64,000 nucleotides of DNA from Endozoicomonas sp. G2_2 (GCF_017744135.1 NZ_JAGHQU010000007.1:153308-217307); one strand, 5' to 3'. Positions 53,999-62,490 are shown, counted from the first letter of the stretch. Numbers and translations: made by a program. Notes: a model not told the origin generated them from the sequence alone.

Positions 53999-54718
53999 AT
54001 GGCGGAACGCATACTCTGCGTGGAGGACGACCCCGATATCGGGCGGCTGCTCGTCGCGATCCTCGGCGAGGCCGGCTACCCGGCCGACTGGGTGACCAGC
54101 GGCGAGCAGGCGCTCGAGCACTGGCGTCACGCGGCGCTCGTGGTGCTCGACCTGATGCTGCCCGGCATCGACGGGCTGAGCGTATGCCGCGAGATACGCG
54201 CCGAGGATGCCGGCATCCCGCTGATCATGCTCACCGCGCTTGCCGGTACACGGGATGTGGTGCTCGGGCTGGAGATTGGGGCCGACGACTACATCACCAA
54301 ACCCTTTGATGCCGCCATTCTGCTGGCGCGCGTCCAGGCCCTGCTGCGCCGGCGCCACCGTGAGGATGCGTTGTCGGCGGATACGGCGAGCGATGCACCG
54401 ATCGTGGTCGGCGGACTGAGCGTGGATATCGACAAGCACGCGGTGCATGTCGATGGTGCGCCGGTTACGTTGACGGCCAAGGAATTCGCGCTGCTGGCGC
54501 TGTTCGCACGAAATCCCGGCCATGGCTTTTCGCGCAGTGATCTGCTCGATCGCGTCTGGGGTCCGGAGTTCGACGGTTTCGACCATACCGTGAACACGCA
54601 TATCAATCGGCTACGCGGCAAGATCGAGACCGACCCGGCCGAGCCGCGCTACATCCAGACCGTGTGGGGCGTGGGGTATCGCTTCGTGGACCCGCGCGCT
54701 ATGCCGGGCGACGCATGA
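53999..54718 (+). CDS. OmpR-family response regulator
   Basis: A 239-residue two-domain regulator. The receiver domain has ILCVEDDPDIGRLL, phospho-Asp in VVLDLMLPGIDG near 50 and Lys in DYITKPFDA near 100. The winged-helix DNA-binding domain has LTAKEFALLALFARNPG, SRSDLLDRVWG and HINRLRGKIE...VWGVGYRF. ATG 53999 has GGAG at 53989-53992; an earlier ATG at 53972 adds nine residues. It overlaps the kinase gene by 4 bp and is divergent from the msr operon, which it probably controls. Confidence 0.9.
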   Translation: MAERILCVEDDPDIGRLLVAILGEAGYPADWVTSGEQALEHWRHAALVVLDLMLPGIDGLSVCREIRAEDAGIPLIMLTALAGTRDVVLGLEIGADDYITKPFDAAILLARVQALLRRRHREDALSADTASDAPIVVGGLSVDIDKHAVHVDGAPVTLTAKEFALLALFARNPGHGFSRSDLLDRVWGPEFDGFDHTVNTHINRLRGKIETDPAEPRYIQTVWGVGYRFVDPRAMPGDA

Positions 54719-56193
54719 GACGCGCCTGGCAACGCATCGCGAACATATCGCGCAGCCTCTACGCGCGTATCGTCTTCGTCTATCTCGCCGGGCTGTTGCT
54801 GCTGGCGGTGGCCGCAGCGTGGGTGGCGGTCAGCCAGTTCGAGCAGTTGGGCCGCGAGTGGCAGCAGCGCACCCAGATCGACCTCGCCGACAACCTGGTG
54901 CAGGTCATGCAGGGCCCGCTGCGCGCGGGTGCGAACTCGCCCGCGGCTCGCGACGCCGCGGATCGTATCCTGTCGATCAATCCGGCGGTCTCGCTCTATG
55001 TGCTCGACGCCGACGGCCGAGTGGCCGGCAACTATGCCGAAGGCGGTTGCAGCGACGACGCGCGGGTCTCCGTGGCCGCGCTCGAGGACCTGCTCGCCGA
55101 GGAGCCCATGCTGCCGGTCGTGGTGGATGCGCCGTGCTCGCACCGGGCCAGCGTGTTCTCGGTGGCGCCGGTACGTTTCGGGCCGGGCGATCAGCGGGGT
55201 TATCTGCTGGCCGTGCTCGATGCCGGCGCGCGCATGTCGATGTTTGCCATGCTGCGCACAAGCAGCATCACGCGCACGCTGCTGATCGCGGGTAGCCTCG
55301 CGGTTGCGCTGGCCGGGGTGCTCGGCTTGTTGCTGTTCGCGCTGCTCACGCGTCGGTTCAAGCGGCTGACCGCCGCAGTGGAACGATTCGCGGTCGGCGA
55401 TTACGGCCAGCGCATCGAACCCGGCCGCGCCGACGAGATCGGGCACCTGTCCCGCGCCTTCAACGACATGGCCGCGACCATTGAGGCCCAGCTCGATGCA
55501 CTGCGCGAGAACGATCGCCAGCGGCGCGAACTGGTGGCCAATCTGTCGCATGATTTTCGTACCCCGCTGACTTCGCTGCGCGGCTACGCCGAGCAGTTGC
55601 GCAAGGCCGAGCATCTGCCGGCCGAAACCCGCGACGCCCATCTGGCCGCCATACTGGCGAATGCCGATCGGCTTACGCGGCTGGCGCGGCAGCTGTCGAC
55701 GCTGGCGCGTGTCGACGCCTTCGAAAAACCGCTGTGGGTGGACGCGTTTTCGCTCGCCGAGCTCATCCACGACATCGCCGGCAAGTTTCGCGCCCAGGCC
55801 CAGGAGGCGGGCCTGGACCTGACGGTCGATTGCGCGCCGACGCTGCCGCCCGTCGCGGCCGATCTCGCGCTCATCGACCGCGTTCTGGCCAACCTCATCG
55901 ACAACGCCATCGCCGCCACGCCGCCGGGCGGCGCGGTCACGGTGAGCGCGCGCGTGGTCGATGCACGGGTCGAGGTGCGGATCGTGGACAGCGGGGTGGG
56001 CCTGTCGGCCGACGAGCTTGCCCTGGTCACGCAGCGCTTCTACCGCACGCCGGCATCGCGTCAGCGTGGCGAAGGCTCGGGGTTGGGGCTGTCGATCGTC
56101 GAGGAGATCTGCGCGCGCCACGGCACGCGTCTGCGCCTGCGCAGCGTGCCGGGCGAAGGCACACACGCGGCTTTCGAACTGCCGGTCGCGTGA
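54715..56193 (+). CDS. Membrane sensor histidine kinase
   Basis: A 492-residue kinase: first transmembrane helix near 20-40, periplasmic sensor region of about 150 residues, second helix near 183-205, and a HAMP domain (RRFKRLTAAVERFAVGDYG, about 213-265). The H-box is LVANLSHDFRTPLTSLRGY near 280, N-box LIDNAIAATPPGG near 400, and a G-box contains GSGLGLSIVEEI. The periplasmic part holds two cysteines (GGCSDDA and DAPCSHR), which could sense oxidants. Partner of the preceding regulator. Confidence 0.9.
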   Translation: MRRAWQRIANISRSLYARIVFVYLAGLLLLAVAAAWVAVSQFEQLGREWQQRTQIDLADNLVQVMQGPLRAGANSPAARDAADRILSINPAVSLYVLDADGRVAGNYAEGGCSDDARVSVAALEDLLAEEPMLPVVVDAPCSHRASVFSVAPVRFGPGDQRGYLLAVLDAGARMSMFAMLRTSSITRTLLIAGSLAVALAGVLGLLLFALLTRRFKRLTAAVERFAVGDYGQRIEPGRADEIGHLSRAFNDMAATIEAQLDALRENDRQRRELVANLSHDFRTPLTSLRGYAEQLRKAEHLPAETRDAHLAAILANADRLTRLARQLSTLARVDAFEKPLWVDAFSLAELIHDIAGKFRAQAQEAGLDLTVDCAPTLPPVAADLALIDRVLANLIDNAIAATPPGGAVTVSARVVDARVEVRIVDSGVGLSADELALVTQRFYRTPASRQRGEGSGLGLSIVEEICARHGTRLRLRSVPGEGTHAAFELPVA

Positions 56194-56276
56194 CCGAAAC
56201 GTGAGGACTGGCGTGCCCGGGGCGCGCCAGACTCGCAGGCACTGGCCGTTCGGCCGCCACTCGACGGAGTGCCCCC

Positions 56277-57071
56277 ATGATCTGTTTACGGTTGTTTTGT
56301 CGTGCCGCGGGACGGGTCGTGCTGTGCGTGCTGCTTGCCGCATCGGCACAGGCTGCACCGCGCCCGGTGGTACTGGAATTGTTCACCTCCAACAGCTGCT
56401 CCAGCTGCCCGCCGGCCTACGCGCTGCTGCGCGAATTCGACGCCCGGTCGCCGGTCGACGATGTGCGTCTGATCCTGCTCAGCCAGCATGTCGACTACTG
56501 GAATCGGCTCGGCTGGGTCGATCGCTATTCCAGCGCGGATTTCACCGCCCGCCAGCGCAGCTATGCGCGTGAGGTGTTCGGCAGCGGGCGGGTGTATACG
56601 CCGCAGCTGGTGGTCAACGGACGCCGGGAGATGGTGGCGAGCCGCCGCAGCGAGGTGCACGCGGCGATTGCGCGCGCCGCGCACGACCTGCGTCTGAACG
56701 TGACGCTCACGGCGCGCGCCTCGGAGGGGGCCGGCGTGAACCTGGTTGCCGATATCGCCGCCCAGGCGCAGGACGCGCCGGCAAGCGTGTGGTTCGCGTT
56801 GATTCAGGACGATGTCGTCTCCCGTGTCGAAGCCGGCGAGAACGGCGGTCGCACGCTGGTGGAGAACGGCGTCGTCCGCCAGCTGCGCCGCGTCGGGCGC
56901 CTGTCCGCAGATGCTGTGGCAAAGCCGCAGCGCTTCAGCGCGCAGTTGTCGCGTCCGCACGGCGCCGATATGCAGGATCTGTCTGCGGCGGTTTTTGTAC
57001 AGCGCGATGACGACCGTCGGATTATCGGCGCTGCAGAGGTATCGCTCGACGCACGCACCGCAGCGCGCTGA
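56277..57071 (+). CDS. DUF1223 secreted thioredoxin-fold protein
   Basis: A 264-residue exported protein with a signal peptide (VVLCVLLAASAQAAP, cut near 26) and the DUF1223 domain: VVLELFTSNSCSSCPPAYALL (near 31-51) has a CxxC active-site-like motif, followed by LLSQHVDYWNRLGWVDRYSSADFTARQRSY and VYTPQLVVNGRREMVASRR. The fold is thioredoxin-like; family function is not established. Its place beside the methionine-sulfoxide repair genes suits a thiol-redox role, which is inference. Confidence 0.85.
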   Translation: MICLRLFCRAAGRVVLCVLLAASAQAAPRPVVLELFTSNSCSSCPPAYALLREFDARSPVDDVRLILLSQHVDYWNRLGWVDRYSSADFTARQRSYAREVFGSGRVYTPQLVVNGRREMVASRRSEVHAAIARAAHDLRLNVTLTARASEGAGVNLVADIAAQAQDAPASVWFALIQDDVVSRVEAGENGGRTLVENGVVRQLRRVGRLSADAVAKPQRFSAQLSRPHGADMQDLSAAVFVQRDDDRRIIGAAEVSLDARTAAR

Positions 57072-57107
57072 ATCGGCAGCGCGCCGCCGCCGTGCGTTGC
57101 GTGCCAA

Positions 57108-57137
57108 TAAAAAAGGCAGCCCGAAGGCTGCCTTTGT
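57108..57137 (-). terminator. Terminator for the second Met-rich gene, also facing DUF1223
   Basis: AAAGGCAGCC (57112-57121) pairs with GGCTGCCTTT (57126-57135) around CGAA. Read on the minus strand it has a stable TTCG loop and six T followed by ATT, a strong terminator for the gene at 57168-57554. On the plus strand only three T follow. Confidence 0.88.
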
Positions 57138-57167
57138 GGTGTCGACGACTGTGTCGACCCCGACCGA

Positions 57168-57554
57168 TTACATGTCGGTGTCGTCGTCCATTTCGTCATG
57201 GTCCATGTCGTCGCTGGACATCGAGCCTTCGCTGTCCATCTCGGTGTCGCCCGACATGCTGCTGTGGCCGGCTTCGCTGGACTGGTTGTAGTCCTCGCTA
57301 TCCATATTGCCTTCCGCGCTGCCGTCGGAGCTGCCGTACTCGTCGTTCGCAGCGCCGCTTTCGTTGGTCATGGCATTGTCGTCCGACTGCATGGTGTCGC
57401 CGGACATGTCGCTTTCGGTCGACATGCTGCTTTCCCCGGACATGCTCTGGTCGCTGGCGCTGTTCTCCGCGAAGGCGGCCGGGCTCAGGGTGAGCACGCC
57501 GGCGCAGACGAGCGAGGCGAGCAGGGACGAGGTGAAACGCTTGTTGGAACGCAT
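57168..57554 (-). CDS. Secreted Met/Asp/Ser-rich protein
   Basis: A 128-residue protein with a signal peptide (cut after AAFA, residue 29). The mature part of 99 residues has 12 methionines and is dominated by Ser, Asp and Glu, without lysine or arginine; it ends in DDMDHDEMDDDTDM. Composition parallels the Met-rich protein at 53450-53788, with little direct alignment. It probably lies unstructured in the periplasm. Possible roles are sacrificial methionine oxidation or binding of soft metals; neither is shown by sequence. Confidence 0.72.
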   Translation of the reverse strand: MRSNKRFTSSLLASLVCAGVLTLSPAAFAENSASDQSMSGESSMSTESDMSGDTMQSDDNAMTNESGAANDEYGSSDGSAEGNMDSEDYNQSSEAGHSSMSGDTEMDSEGSMSSDDMDHDEMDDDTDM

Positions 57555-57703
57555 ATGCAACTCCTTGTGCACGTTGCATCGGGCGAATGTGGTGACCCGA
57601 TGCGCTGGTAACATTCGTACGGACCGATGACTGAACCGCAGCTTTACGGTATGCCGTGGCCCGACGACGCTGCCCTGATCATAGGCAGCCATCGGCTCGC
57701 TAC

Positions 57704-57719
57704 GGTATCCGTGGATACC
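57704..57719. promoter_or_regulatory. Short inverted repeat upstream of modA
   Basis: GGTATCC and GGATACC are separated by 2 bp. The site lies about 130 bp before modA in the divergent region with the Met-rich gene. It does not match the ModE box. It may be an operator; no more can be said. Confidence 0.3.
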
Positions 57720-57846
57720 CGGATTCGCCGTGCGGCACGTCTCGTGCGGGGGCGGCGCAGACGATGGTTGTCATATCAAGGTGTTGGGCGGGTCGAGCCT
57801 GAACAATCGGTATTTTGTCGGCAAGGCGTAGCGATAGGTTGAATAA

Positions 57847-58638
57847 ATGGGCATGAACGGGATCAAGGCGTTTTCGATTGTCGCGCTGGTGCTGGCGAGC
57901 ATGGCGACGCCGCTTTCGGCCCGGGCCGCTGGCGATCGTGTCGTCGTGTTTGCCGCCGCGAGTCTCAAGAACGCCATGGACGATGTCGCGGCCGCCTACG
58001 AGCGCGTGCACGATGCCGACCTGCGAGTCAGCTATGCCGGCAGCTCGACGCTGGCCCGACAGATCGAGCAGGGCGCGCCGGCCGCGGTCTATGTGTCCGC
58101 CAACGAGGCCTGGATGGACCGGCTGGAAAACAAGGGCCGGATCGCCGCCGCCAGCCGTATCGATCTGCTGCGCAACGAACTCGTACTCGTTGCGCCTGCA
58201 TCAAGCGATGTGCGCGCGACGCTCGACGCGTCGGCGGATTTGCGTTCGCTGCTCGGCGCGGGCGGCTATCTCGCCATGGCCAATACCGACGCGGTACCGG
58301 CCGGCATTTATGGCCGCCAGGCGCTGCAGCATCTGGGGTTGTGGGATGGCCTTCAGGGGCGCATCGCACAGGCAGAAGACGTGCGCGCCGCGCTGGCGCT
58401 TGTCGCCCGCGGCGAGACGCCGCTGGGTATCGTCTATTCCAGCGATGCGGTTGCCCAGGCGGATGTGCGCGTGGTCGATACGTTCGCCAGCGACAGCCAC
58501 GACGCCATCGTCTACCCCGCGGCGGTCACGGCGGACGCCGACACGCCGGCGGCGCGGGATTTTCTCGCCTTTCTGCAGGGCGAGCAGGCGCGCACGCTGT
58601 TTCGCAAATGGGGCTTCGGCGTCGCCGATGGCGAATAA
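57847..58638 (+). CDS. modA: Molybdate ABC transporter, substrate-binding protein
   Basis: Periplasmic molybdate/tungstate-binding protein, 263 residues, with a signal peptide ending near SARAAGD. Family blocks: VVVFAAASLKNAMDDVAAAYE (about 32-52), YAGSSTLARQIEQGAPAAVYVSANEAWMD (about 64-92), ANTDAVPAGIYGRQAL near 140-155 and GIVYSSDA near 198. Start ATG is 57847 or 57853. It is the first gene of modABC. Molybdate import supports the two molybdoenzymes encoded in the window. Confidence 0.94.
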   Translation: MGMNGIKAFSIVALVLASMATPLSARAAGDRVVVFAAASLKNAMDDVAAAYERVHDADLRVSYAGSSTLARQIEQGAPAAVYVSANEAWMDRLENKGRIAAASRIDLLRNELVLVAPASSDVRATLDASADLRSLLGAGGYLAMANTDAVPAGIYGRQALQHLGLWDGLQGRIAQAEDVRAALALVARGETPLGIVYSSDAVAQADVRVVDTFASDSHDAIVYPAAVTADADTPAARDFLAFLQGEQARTLFRKWGFGVADGE

Positions 58639-59328
58639 ATGCTGAGCTCGGCCCAGGCGGAAGTGCTGTCGCTGAGCTTGTGGGTGGCGACCACGGCCGT
58701 GCTGGCCAGCCTGCTGCCCGCGCTGGCGGTCGCCTGGTTTCTGGCCCGATCACGCTGGCGAGGCAAGATGCTGGTCGACGCGCTCGTGCATCTGCCGCTG
58801 GTGCTGCCGCCGGTCGTCACCGGCTATCTGCTGCTCGTGGGGCTCGGACGCAACAGCCTCGTCGGCAGCTGGCTCGCCGAGACGTTCGGACTGGTATTCG
58901 CGTTTCAGTGGACCGGCGCGGCGCTCGCCGGCGCGATCATGGGTTTTCCGCTGCTGGTCCGCCCGATCCGTCTGTCGCTGGAGGCCATCGATACGCGCGT
59001 GGAGGCCGCAGCCGCCACGCTGGGTGCGTCGCCGGTCTGGGTCGTTCTGACCGTGACCGTGCCGCTGGCGCTGCCGGGCGTGATCGCGGGCATGGTGCTC
59101 GCTTTCGCCCGTGCGCTGGGTGAGTTCGGCGCGACGATCACCTTCGCTTCCAACATCCCCGGCGAGACGCGCACGTTGCCGATCGCGATCTATACCTTCA
59201 TCCAGGTGCCGGGCGGCGAGAACGAGGCCCTGCAGCTGATCCTGATTTCGATCGCGGTATCGCTGTCGGCGCTGATCGTGTCGGAACTGATCGCGCGCCG
59301 CGTCAAGCGTCTGCAGGCGCCGCTGTAA
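58639..59328 (+). CDS. modB: Molybdate ABC transporter, permease
   Basis: Inner-membrane permease of 229 residues with about five helices, starting one base after the modA stop. The loop contacting ModC is visible (EAAAATLGASPVWVVLTVTVPLALPGV, about 122-148), followed by ALGEFGATITFASNIPGETRTLPIAIYTF, typical of ModB/CysT permeases. The stop overlaps the modC start. Confidence 0.95.
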   Translation: MLSSAQAEVLSLSLWVATTAVLASLLPALAVAWFLARSRWRGKMLVDALVHLPLVLPPVVTGYLLLVGLGRNSLVGSWLAETFGLVFAFQWTGAALAGAIMGFPLLVRPIRLSLEAIDTRVEAAAATLGASPVWVVLTVTVPLALPGVIAGMVLAFARALGEFGATITFASNIPGETRTLPIAIYTFIQVPGGENEALQLILISIAVSLSALIVSELIARRVKRLQAPL

Positions 59329-60428
59329 TGCTCTCGGTCGACGTCACGCACCGTATCGGTGATTTCTCGCTGGACTGTCGTTTTTGCAGCGACGAACGCG
59401 TGACCGGCCTATTCGGCCCGTCGGGCGCCGGCAAGAGTACCCTGCTGCGCATCATGGCGGGGTTGATCCGGCCCGAGCGCGGTCGTGTCGAAATCGCGGG
59501 GCGCTGCGTGTTCGACAGCGCGAACGCCATTCACGTGCCGGCGCACCGTCGACGTATCGGCTACGTGTTTCAGCAGGCGCGTCTGTTCACGCACATGAAC
59601 GCGCGCCACAACCTGCGTTACGGCGCCTGGTTCGCGCGCGGCAAGCTGGATGCAGCGCGTTTCGATCAGGTGGTCGACATGCTCGATATCGGGCCGCTGC
59701 TCGACCGTCGTGTGGCCGGCTTGTCCGGCGGTGAACAGCAGCGTATCGCCATCGGCCGGGCGCTGTTGTCGAATCCCGCGATGCTGCTGCTCGACGAGCC
59801 GCTGGCCTCGCTCGACGCGGCGCGCAAGGAGGAAGTGCTGCCGTACGTGGAGCGCCTCAGCGTGGAAACCCAGCTGCCGATCGTGTTCGTCAGTCATCAG
59901 CTGGACGAGCTGTTGCGGCTGGCCAATCGACAGGTCGTGGCGGTTCGCGACGGTCGGGTGGCCTACAGCGGGCCCACCGCGGAATTCCTGGCCCGGCCGG
60001 ACCTGCTCGGCGCCGATCAGGCTCGCGACGCCGGCGCGCTGCTCCGGGTTCGGGTGCGCGCCCATCAGCCGGCCGACGGTCTGTCGGAACTCGATTGCGG
60101 CGGCCAGTCGCTGTTCGTCCCAAGGGTCGATCAGGCGCCGGGCCGCGCGGTTACCGTTCATGTGCGGGCCCGCGACGTGATGCTCGCGCGCGAGCGCCCG
60201 CAGGCGATCAGCGCTTTGAATATTCTCTCCGGCACCGTCGAAAGTCTCGCGGCCGATGGCGACTACGCGGTGAACGTGCTCATCGACGTGGGCGATCAAC
60301 GCCTGGAAGCGCGGGTGACTCGACGCTCGGCACAGCATCTGGGGCTGGCGGCCGGCCAGCCGATCCATGCCGTGATCAAGAGCCTGGCGCTCGCCGAGCA
60401 GGCCTGGGAGCGGCTGGGCGGTCTCTAG
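59328..60428 (+). CDS. modC: Molybdate ABC transporter, ATPase
   Basis: A 366-residue ATPase: Walker A GPSGAGKST (30-38), Q-loop YVFQQARLFTH near 82, signature LSGGEQQR near 130, Walker B MLLLDEPLASLD near 150 and switch His in FVSHQLDE near 187. The C-terminal TOBE/Mop domain (about 290-360) has SALNILSGTVESL and VTRRSAQHLGLAAGQPIHAVIKSLAL and may bind molybdate for feedback control. It overlaps modB by one base. Confidence 0.95.
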   Translation: MLSVDVTHRIGDFSLDCRFCSDERVTGLFGPSGAGKSTLLRIMAGLIRPERGRVEIAGRCVFDSANAIHVPAHRRRIGYVFQQARLFTHMNARHNLRYGAWFARGKLDAARFDQVVDMLDIGPLLDRRVAGLSGGEQQRIAIGRALLSNPAMLLLDEPLASLDAARKEEVLPYVERLSVETQLPIVFVSHQLDELLRLANRQVVAVRDGRVAYSGPTAEFLARPDLLGADQARDAGALLRVRVRAHQPADGLSELDCGGQSLFVPRVDQAPGRAVTVHVRARDVMLARERPQAISALNILSGTVESLAADGDYAVNVLIDVGDQRLEARVTRRSAQHLGLAAGQPIHAVIKSLALAEQAWERLGGL

Positions 60429-60512
60429 CCTGCGGGGGCAAACACGCTTTCTGCTAGATTCGAAGCGCACGTCCTCTCACGGAGAAAACGATAATCAGAG
60501 CCGTTGCTGACA

Positions 60513-60763
60513 ATGGGTGCGACGATGCTGGCGCTGGCGGCGAGCGGGCCGGTTCTGGCGCAGCAATCGGGAACCCTGGATGCGAAGTCGGCCGATGCGA
60601 CGAAGGCCTCGGAGTTGCCGCTGGACAAGGTCTGTCTGTAGCGCAGCAACATCTACAGCGCGGGCGCAGTCGGGACGATGAACGAAAAGCCCTATGTCTG
60701 CAAAATGGACAAGAACAGCGGCCCGGGCACGCTGAGCTGGGTGCCAATGAAATCCAAGCCTGA
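60513..60763 (+). pseudogene. Broken small secreted protein gene (DUF1496-like)
   Basis: From ATG 60513 the frame reads a signal-peptide-like MGATMLALAASGPVLAQ, then DLDKVCL-type sequence up to an in-frame TAG at 60639-60641. The same frame continues RSNIYSAGAVGTMNEKPYVC and a TLSWVPMKSK-like end, the pattern of small DUF1496-like secreted proteins where an aromatic residue normally follows VCL. Upstream codons in a second frame (ATAATCAGAGCC...) look like a lost N-terminus, suggesting additional damage. Family assignment is tentative; the interrupted frame is seen directly. It is convergent with moaC-moaB. Confidence 0.55.
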
Positions 60764-60785
60764 CCGGCGCGACGAGGTAGGGCAG

Positions 60786-60816
60786 GCCGGACGCGACGAC
60801 GCGTCCGGCTTGTTTC
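60786..60816 (+). terminator. Terminator after the modC/pseudogene region
   Basis: GCCGGACGCG (60786-60795) pairs perfectly with CGCGTCCGGC (60800-60809) around a 4-base ACGA loop, followed by TTGTTT. It separates the plus-strand mod region from the convergent moaC-moaB gene. Confidence 0.7.
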
Positions 60817-60832
60817 GTTCTAGCCGGTCGTT

Positions 60833-61753
60833 CTATCCTGCGTGGCCGGCAAAGCGTTCGTGAATTTCGAGCACGTGGACAATGCTCGGCAGTAGGGCGG
60901 CCAGTGTTTCCTGCGCTCCCGATCGGCTGCCCGGAAACGTCAGTACCAGCGAGTTGTGGGCGAAACCGGCCACCCCGCGCGACAACACGGCATAGGGCGT
61001 ACGCCGCTGGCCGAAGGCGCGGGCGGCCTCCATCAGGCCGGGCATGGGCGTGGTGAGCATCGGCTCGACGGTTTCGATCACGCGATCCTTCGGCCCGATA
61101 CCGGTGCCGCCGACGGTGATGATCAGCTGCGTGCCGGCAGCCAGGGCGGTCTGCATGGCCTCGCGCACCCGCGACGGGCTGTCGGGCAAAATCTGATAGT
61201 CCAGCGGCGTGAAGCCGGCCTTTTCCAGGCCGTCGACCACCTGGCGCGCGGCCGTGTCGGGCTTTTGGCCGTCGGCCACAGGGTCAGACACCATCAGCAC
61301 GGTCGCCGACAGCGGCTGCTTGAGCGTGCGCTTGAAGTGGCTCTTGCCGCCGGTCTTGTCGAGCAACCGGGTCTCGCCGATCGCCAGTTCCTCGGGTTCG
61401 GCATAGGGCTTGAGCATGTCGTACAGCGTAAGCGCGGCCATGCTGGCGGCGGTCAGCGCTTCCATTTCCACGCCGGTCGGGCCGATCGTGTGTACTTCGG
61501 CCTCGATGACTACCCGGTCGGGCGCGACCGTGAAATGCACCTCGGCCGCGTGAATGGGCAGCGGGTGGCACAGCGGCAGCAGTTCGTCGGTGCGCTTGGC
61601 CGCGAGAATGCCGGCAATGCGCGCCGAGGCCTGCGGGTCGCCTTTTTCGGTATCGCGGTCAGCGATGCGCTGCAGGCAGTGGCCGGGCGCATAAAAGCTC
61701 GCCGTGGCGGTTGCCGAACGCAGCGTTTCGGGTTTCATGCCGACGTCTTTCAT
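60833..61753 (-). CDS. moaCB: Bifunctional molybdenum-cofactor protein MoaC-MoaB fusion
   Basis: A 306-residue fusion. Residues 1-150 are MoaC (cyclic pyranopterin monophosphate synthase), with SFYAPGHCLQRI, LLPLCHPLPIHAAEV near 58-72 and GVEMEALTAASMAALTLYDM. Residues about 155-306 are MoaB/MogA-like (molybdopterin adenylylation), with TVLMVSDPVADGQKPD near 150, TVGGTGIGPKDRVIE near 215 and AYAVLSRG-type loops. The fusion couples an early and a late step of cofactor synthesis. It lies 23 bp after the moaD-moaE fusion and is probably co-transcribed. Confidence 0.9.
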   Translation of the reverse strand: MKDVGMKPETLRSATATASFYAPGHCLQRIADRDTEKGDPQASARIAGILAAKRTDELLPLCHPLPIHAAEVHFTVAPDRVVIEAEVHTIGPTGVEMEALTAASMAALTLYDMLKPYAEPEELAIGETRLLDKTGGKSHFKRTLKQPLSATVLMVSDPVADGQKPDTAARQVVDGLEKAGFTPLDYQILPDSPSRVREAMQTALAAGTQLIITVGGTGIGPKDRVIETVEPMLTTPMPGLMEAARAFGQRRTPYAVLSRGVAGFAHNSLVLTFPGSRSGAQETLAALLPSIVHVLEIHERFAGHAG

Positions 61754-61776
61754 GAGGATTTCCTTCTATGGCCCGT

Positions 61777-62490
61777 CTATGGCTTGCGCGGACGCTCGGG
61801 CTGGACGACTTCCGTGCCTTCCAGATAGGCGCTGCTGCCGTCGGCGTAGTGTTCGTTCTTCCACACTGCGACCCGCGCCTTGAGCTCTTCCAGGGCATGA
61901 CGCGCGGCCTCGAACGCCGCATCGCGATGCACGGCGCGCACCACGATATAGACGCTCACCGCGCCCAGGCCGAGCCGGCCGGTACGGTGCTGGATACGGC
62001 AGGCCGAAACATCGAAGCGTTCGATCGTCTCGGTCTCGATGTCGGCCATGGTCGCCGCCGCCAGCGGCCCGTAGGCGGAATAGTCCATGGATGCGACTTC
62101 GCGCCCTTGATTGGCCAGGCGCACGGTGCCGCCGAAGACCACGAGCGCGCCGCATGTCTCGTCCTCGGTTTCTGCCATCAGCGCGTCCAGATCGAGCGGG
62201 GCGTCGGTGAGATGCCGCGTGTTGCCGTCCGGCTGGCCGCCGGATACCGGCGGAATCAGTGCGATACGGTCGTTCGCCACCAGCGTGTCGCTGGCCGCGA
62301 GCAGCGCATCGCCGCGCGCGCAGGCGGTCCGTGAAAGCAGATCCGCCGCGGCCGGATACTGGCGCTGCGCGCAGACGATAAGTTCGGCCGGGGTGTGTGG
62401 CGCATCGACGTCGACAGGCACGGTGTCGGCCTGCATTAGTCGCTCGAGTTCGCCGAAGCATTCGACGATGACGCGGATCGTGTCGCTCAT
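61777..62490 (-). CDS. moaX: MoaD-MoaE fusion (molybdopterin synthase)
   Basis: A 237-residue fusion of both molybdopterin-synthase subunits. Residues 1-85 are ubiquitin-like MoaD, ending in IALIPPVSGG. Residues about 92-237 are MoaE, with GALVVFGGTVRLANQGREVASMDYSAYGPLA, HRTGRLGLGAVSVYIVVRAVHRDAAFEA and the catalytic-lysine region VAVWKNEHYADG. MoaD must carry a free C-terminal Gly-Gly to be thiocarboxylated, so the protein probably needs cleavage after GG, as described for mycobacterial MoaX. It is followed by moaC-moaB. Confidence 0.88.
   Translation of the reverse strand: MSDTIRVIVECFGELERLMQADTVPVDVDAPHTPAELIVCAQRQYPAAADLLSRTACARGDALLAASDTLVANDRIALIPPVSGGQPDGNTRHLTDAPLDLDALMAETEDETCGALVVFGGTVRLANQGREVASMDYSAYGPLAAATMADIETETIERFDVSACRIQHRTGRLGLGAVSVYIVVRAVHRDAAFEAARHALEELKARVAVWKNEHYADGSSAYLEGTEVVQPERPRKP

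Noticed and set aside
57555..57846. ModE-binding site upstream of modA
   Set aside because: I compared the region by eye with the ModE consensus and found no convincing match.
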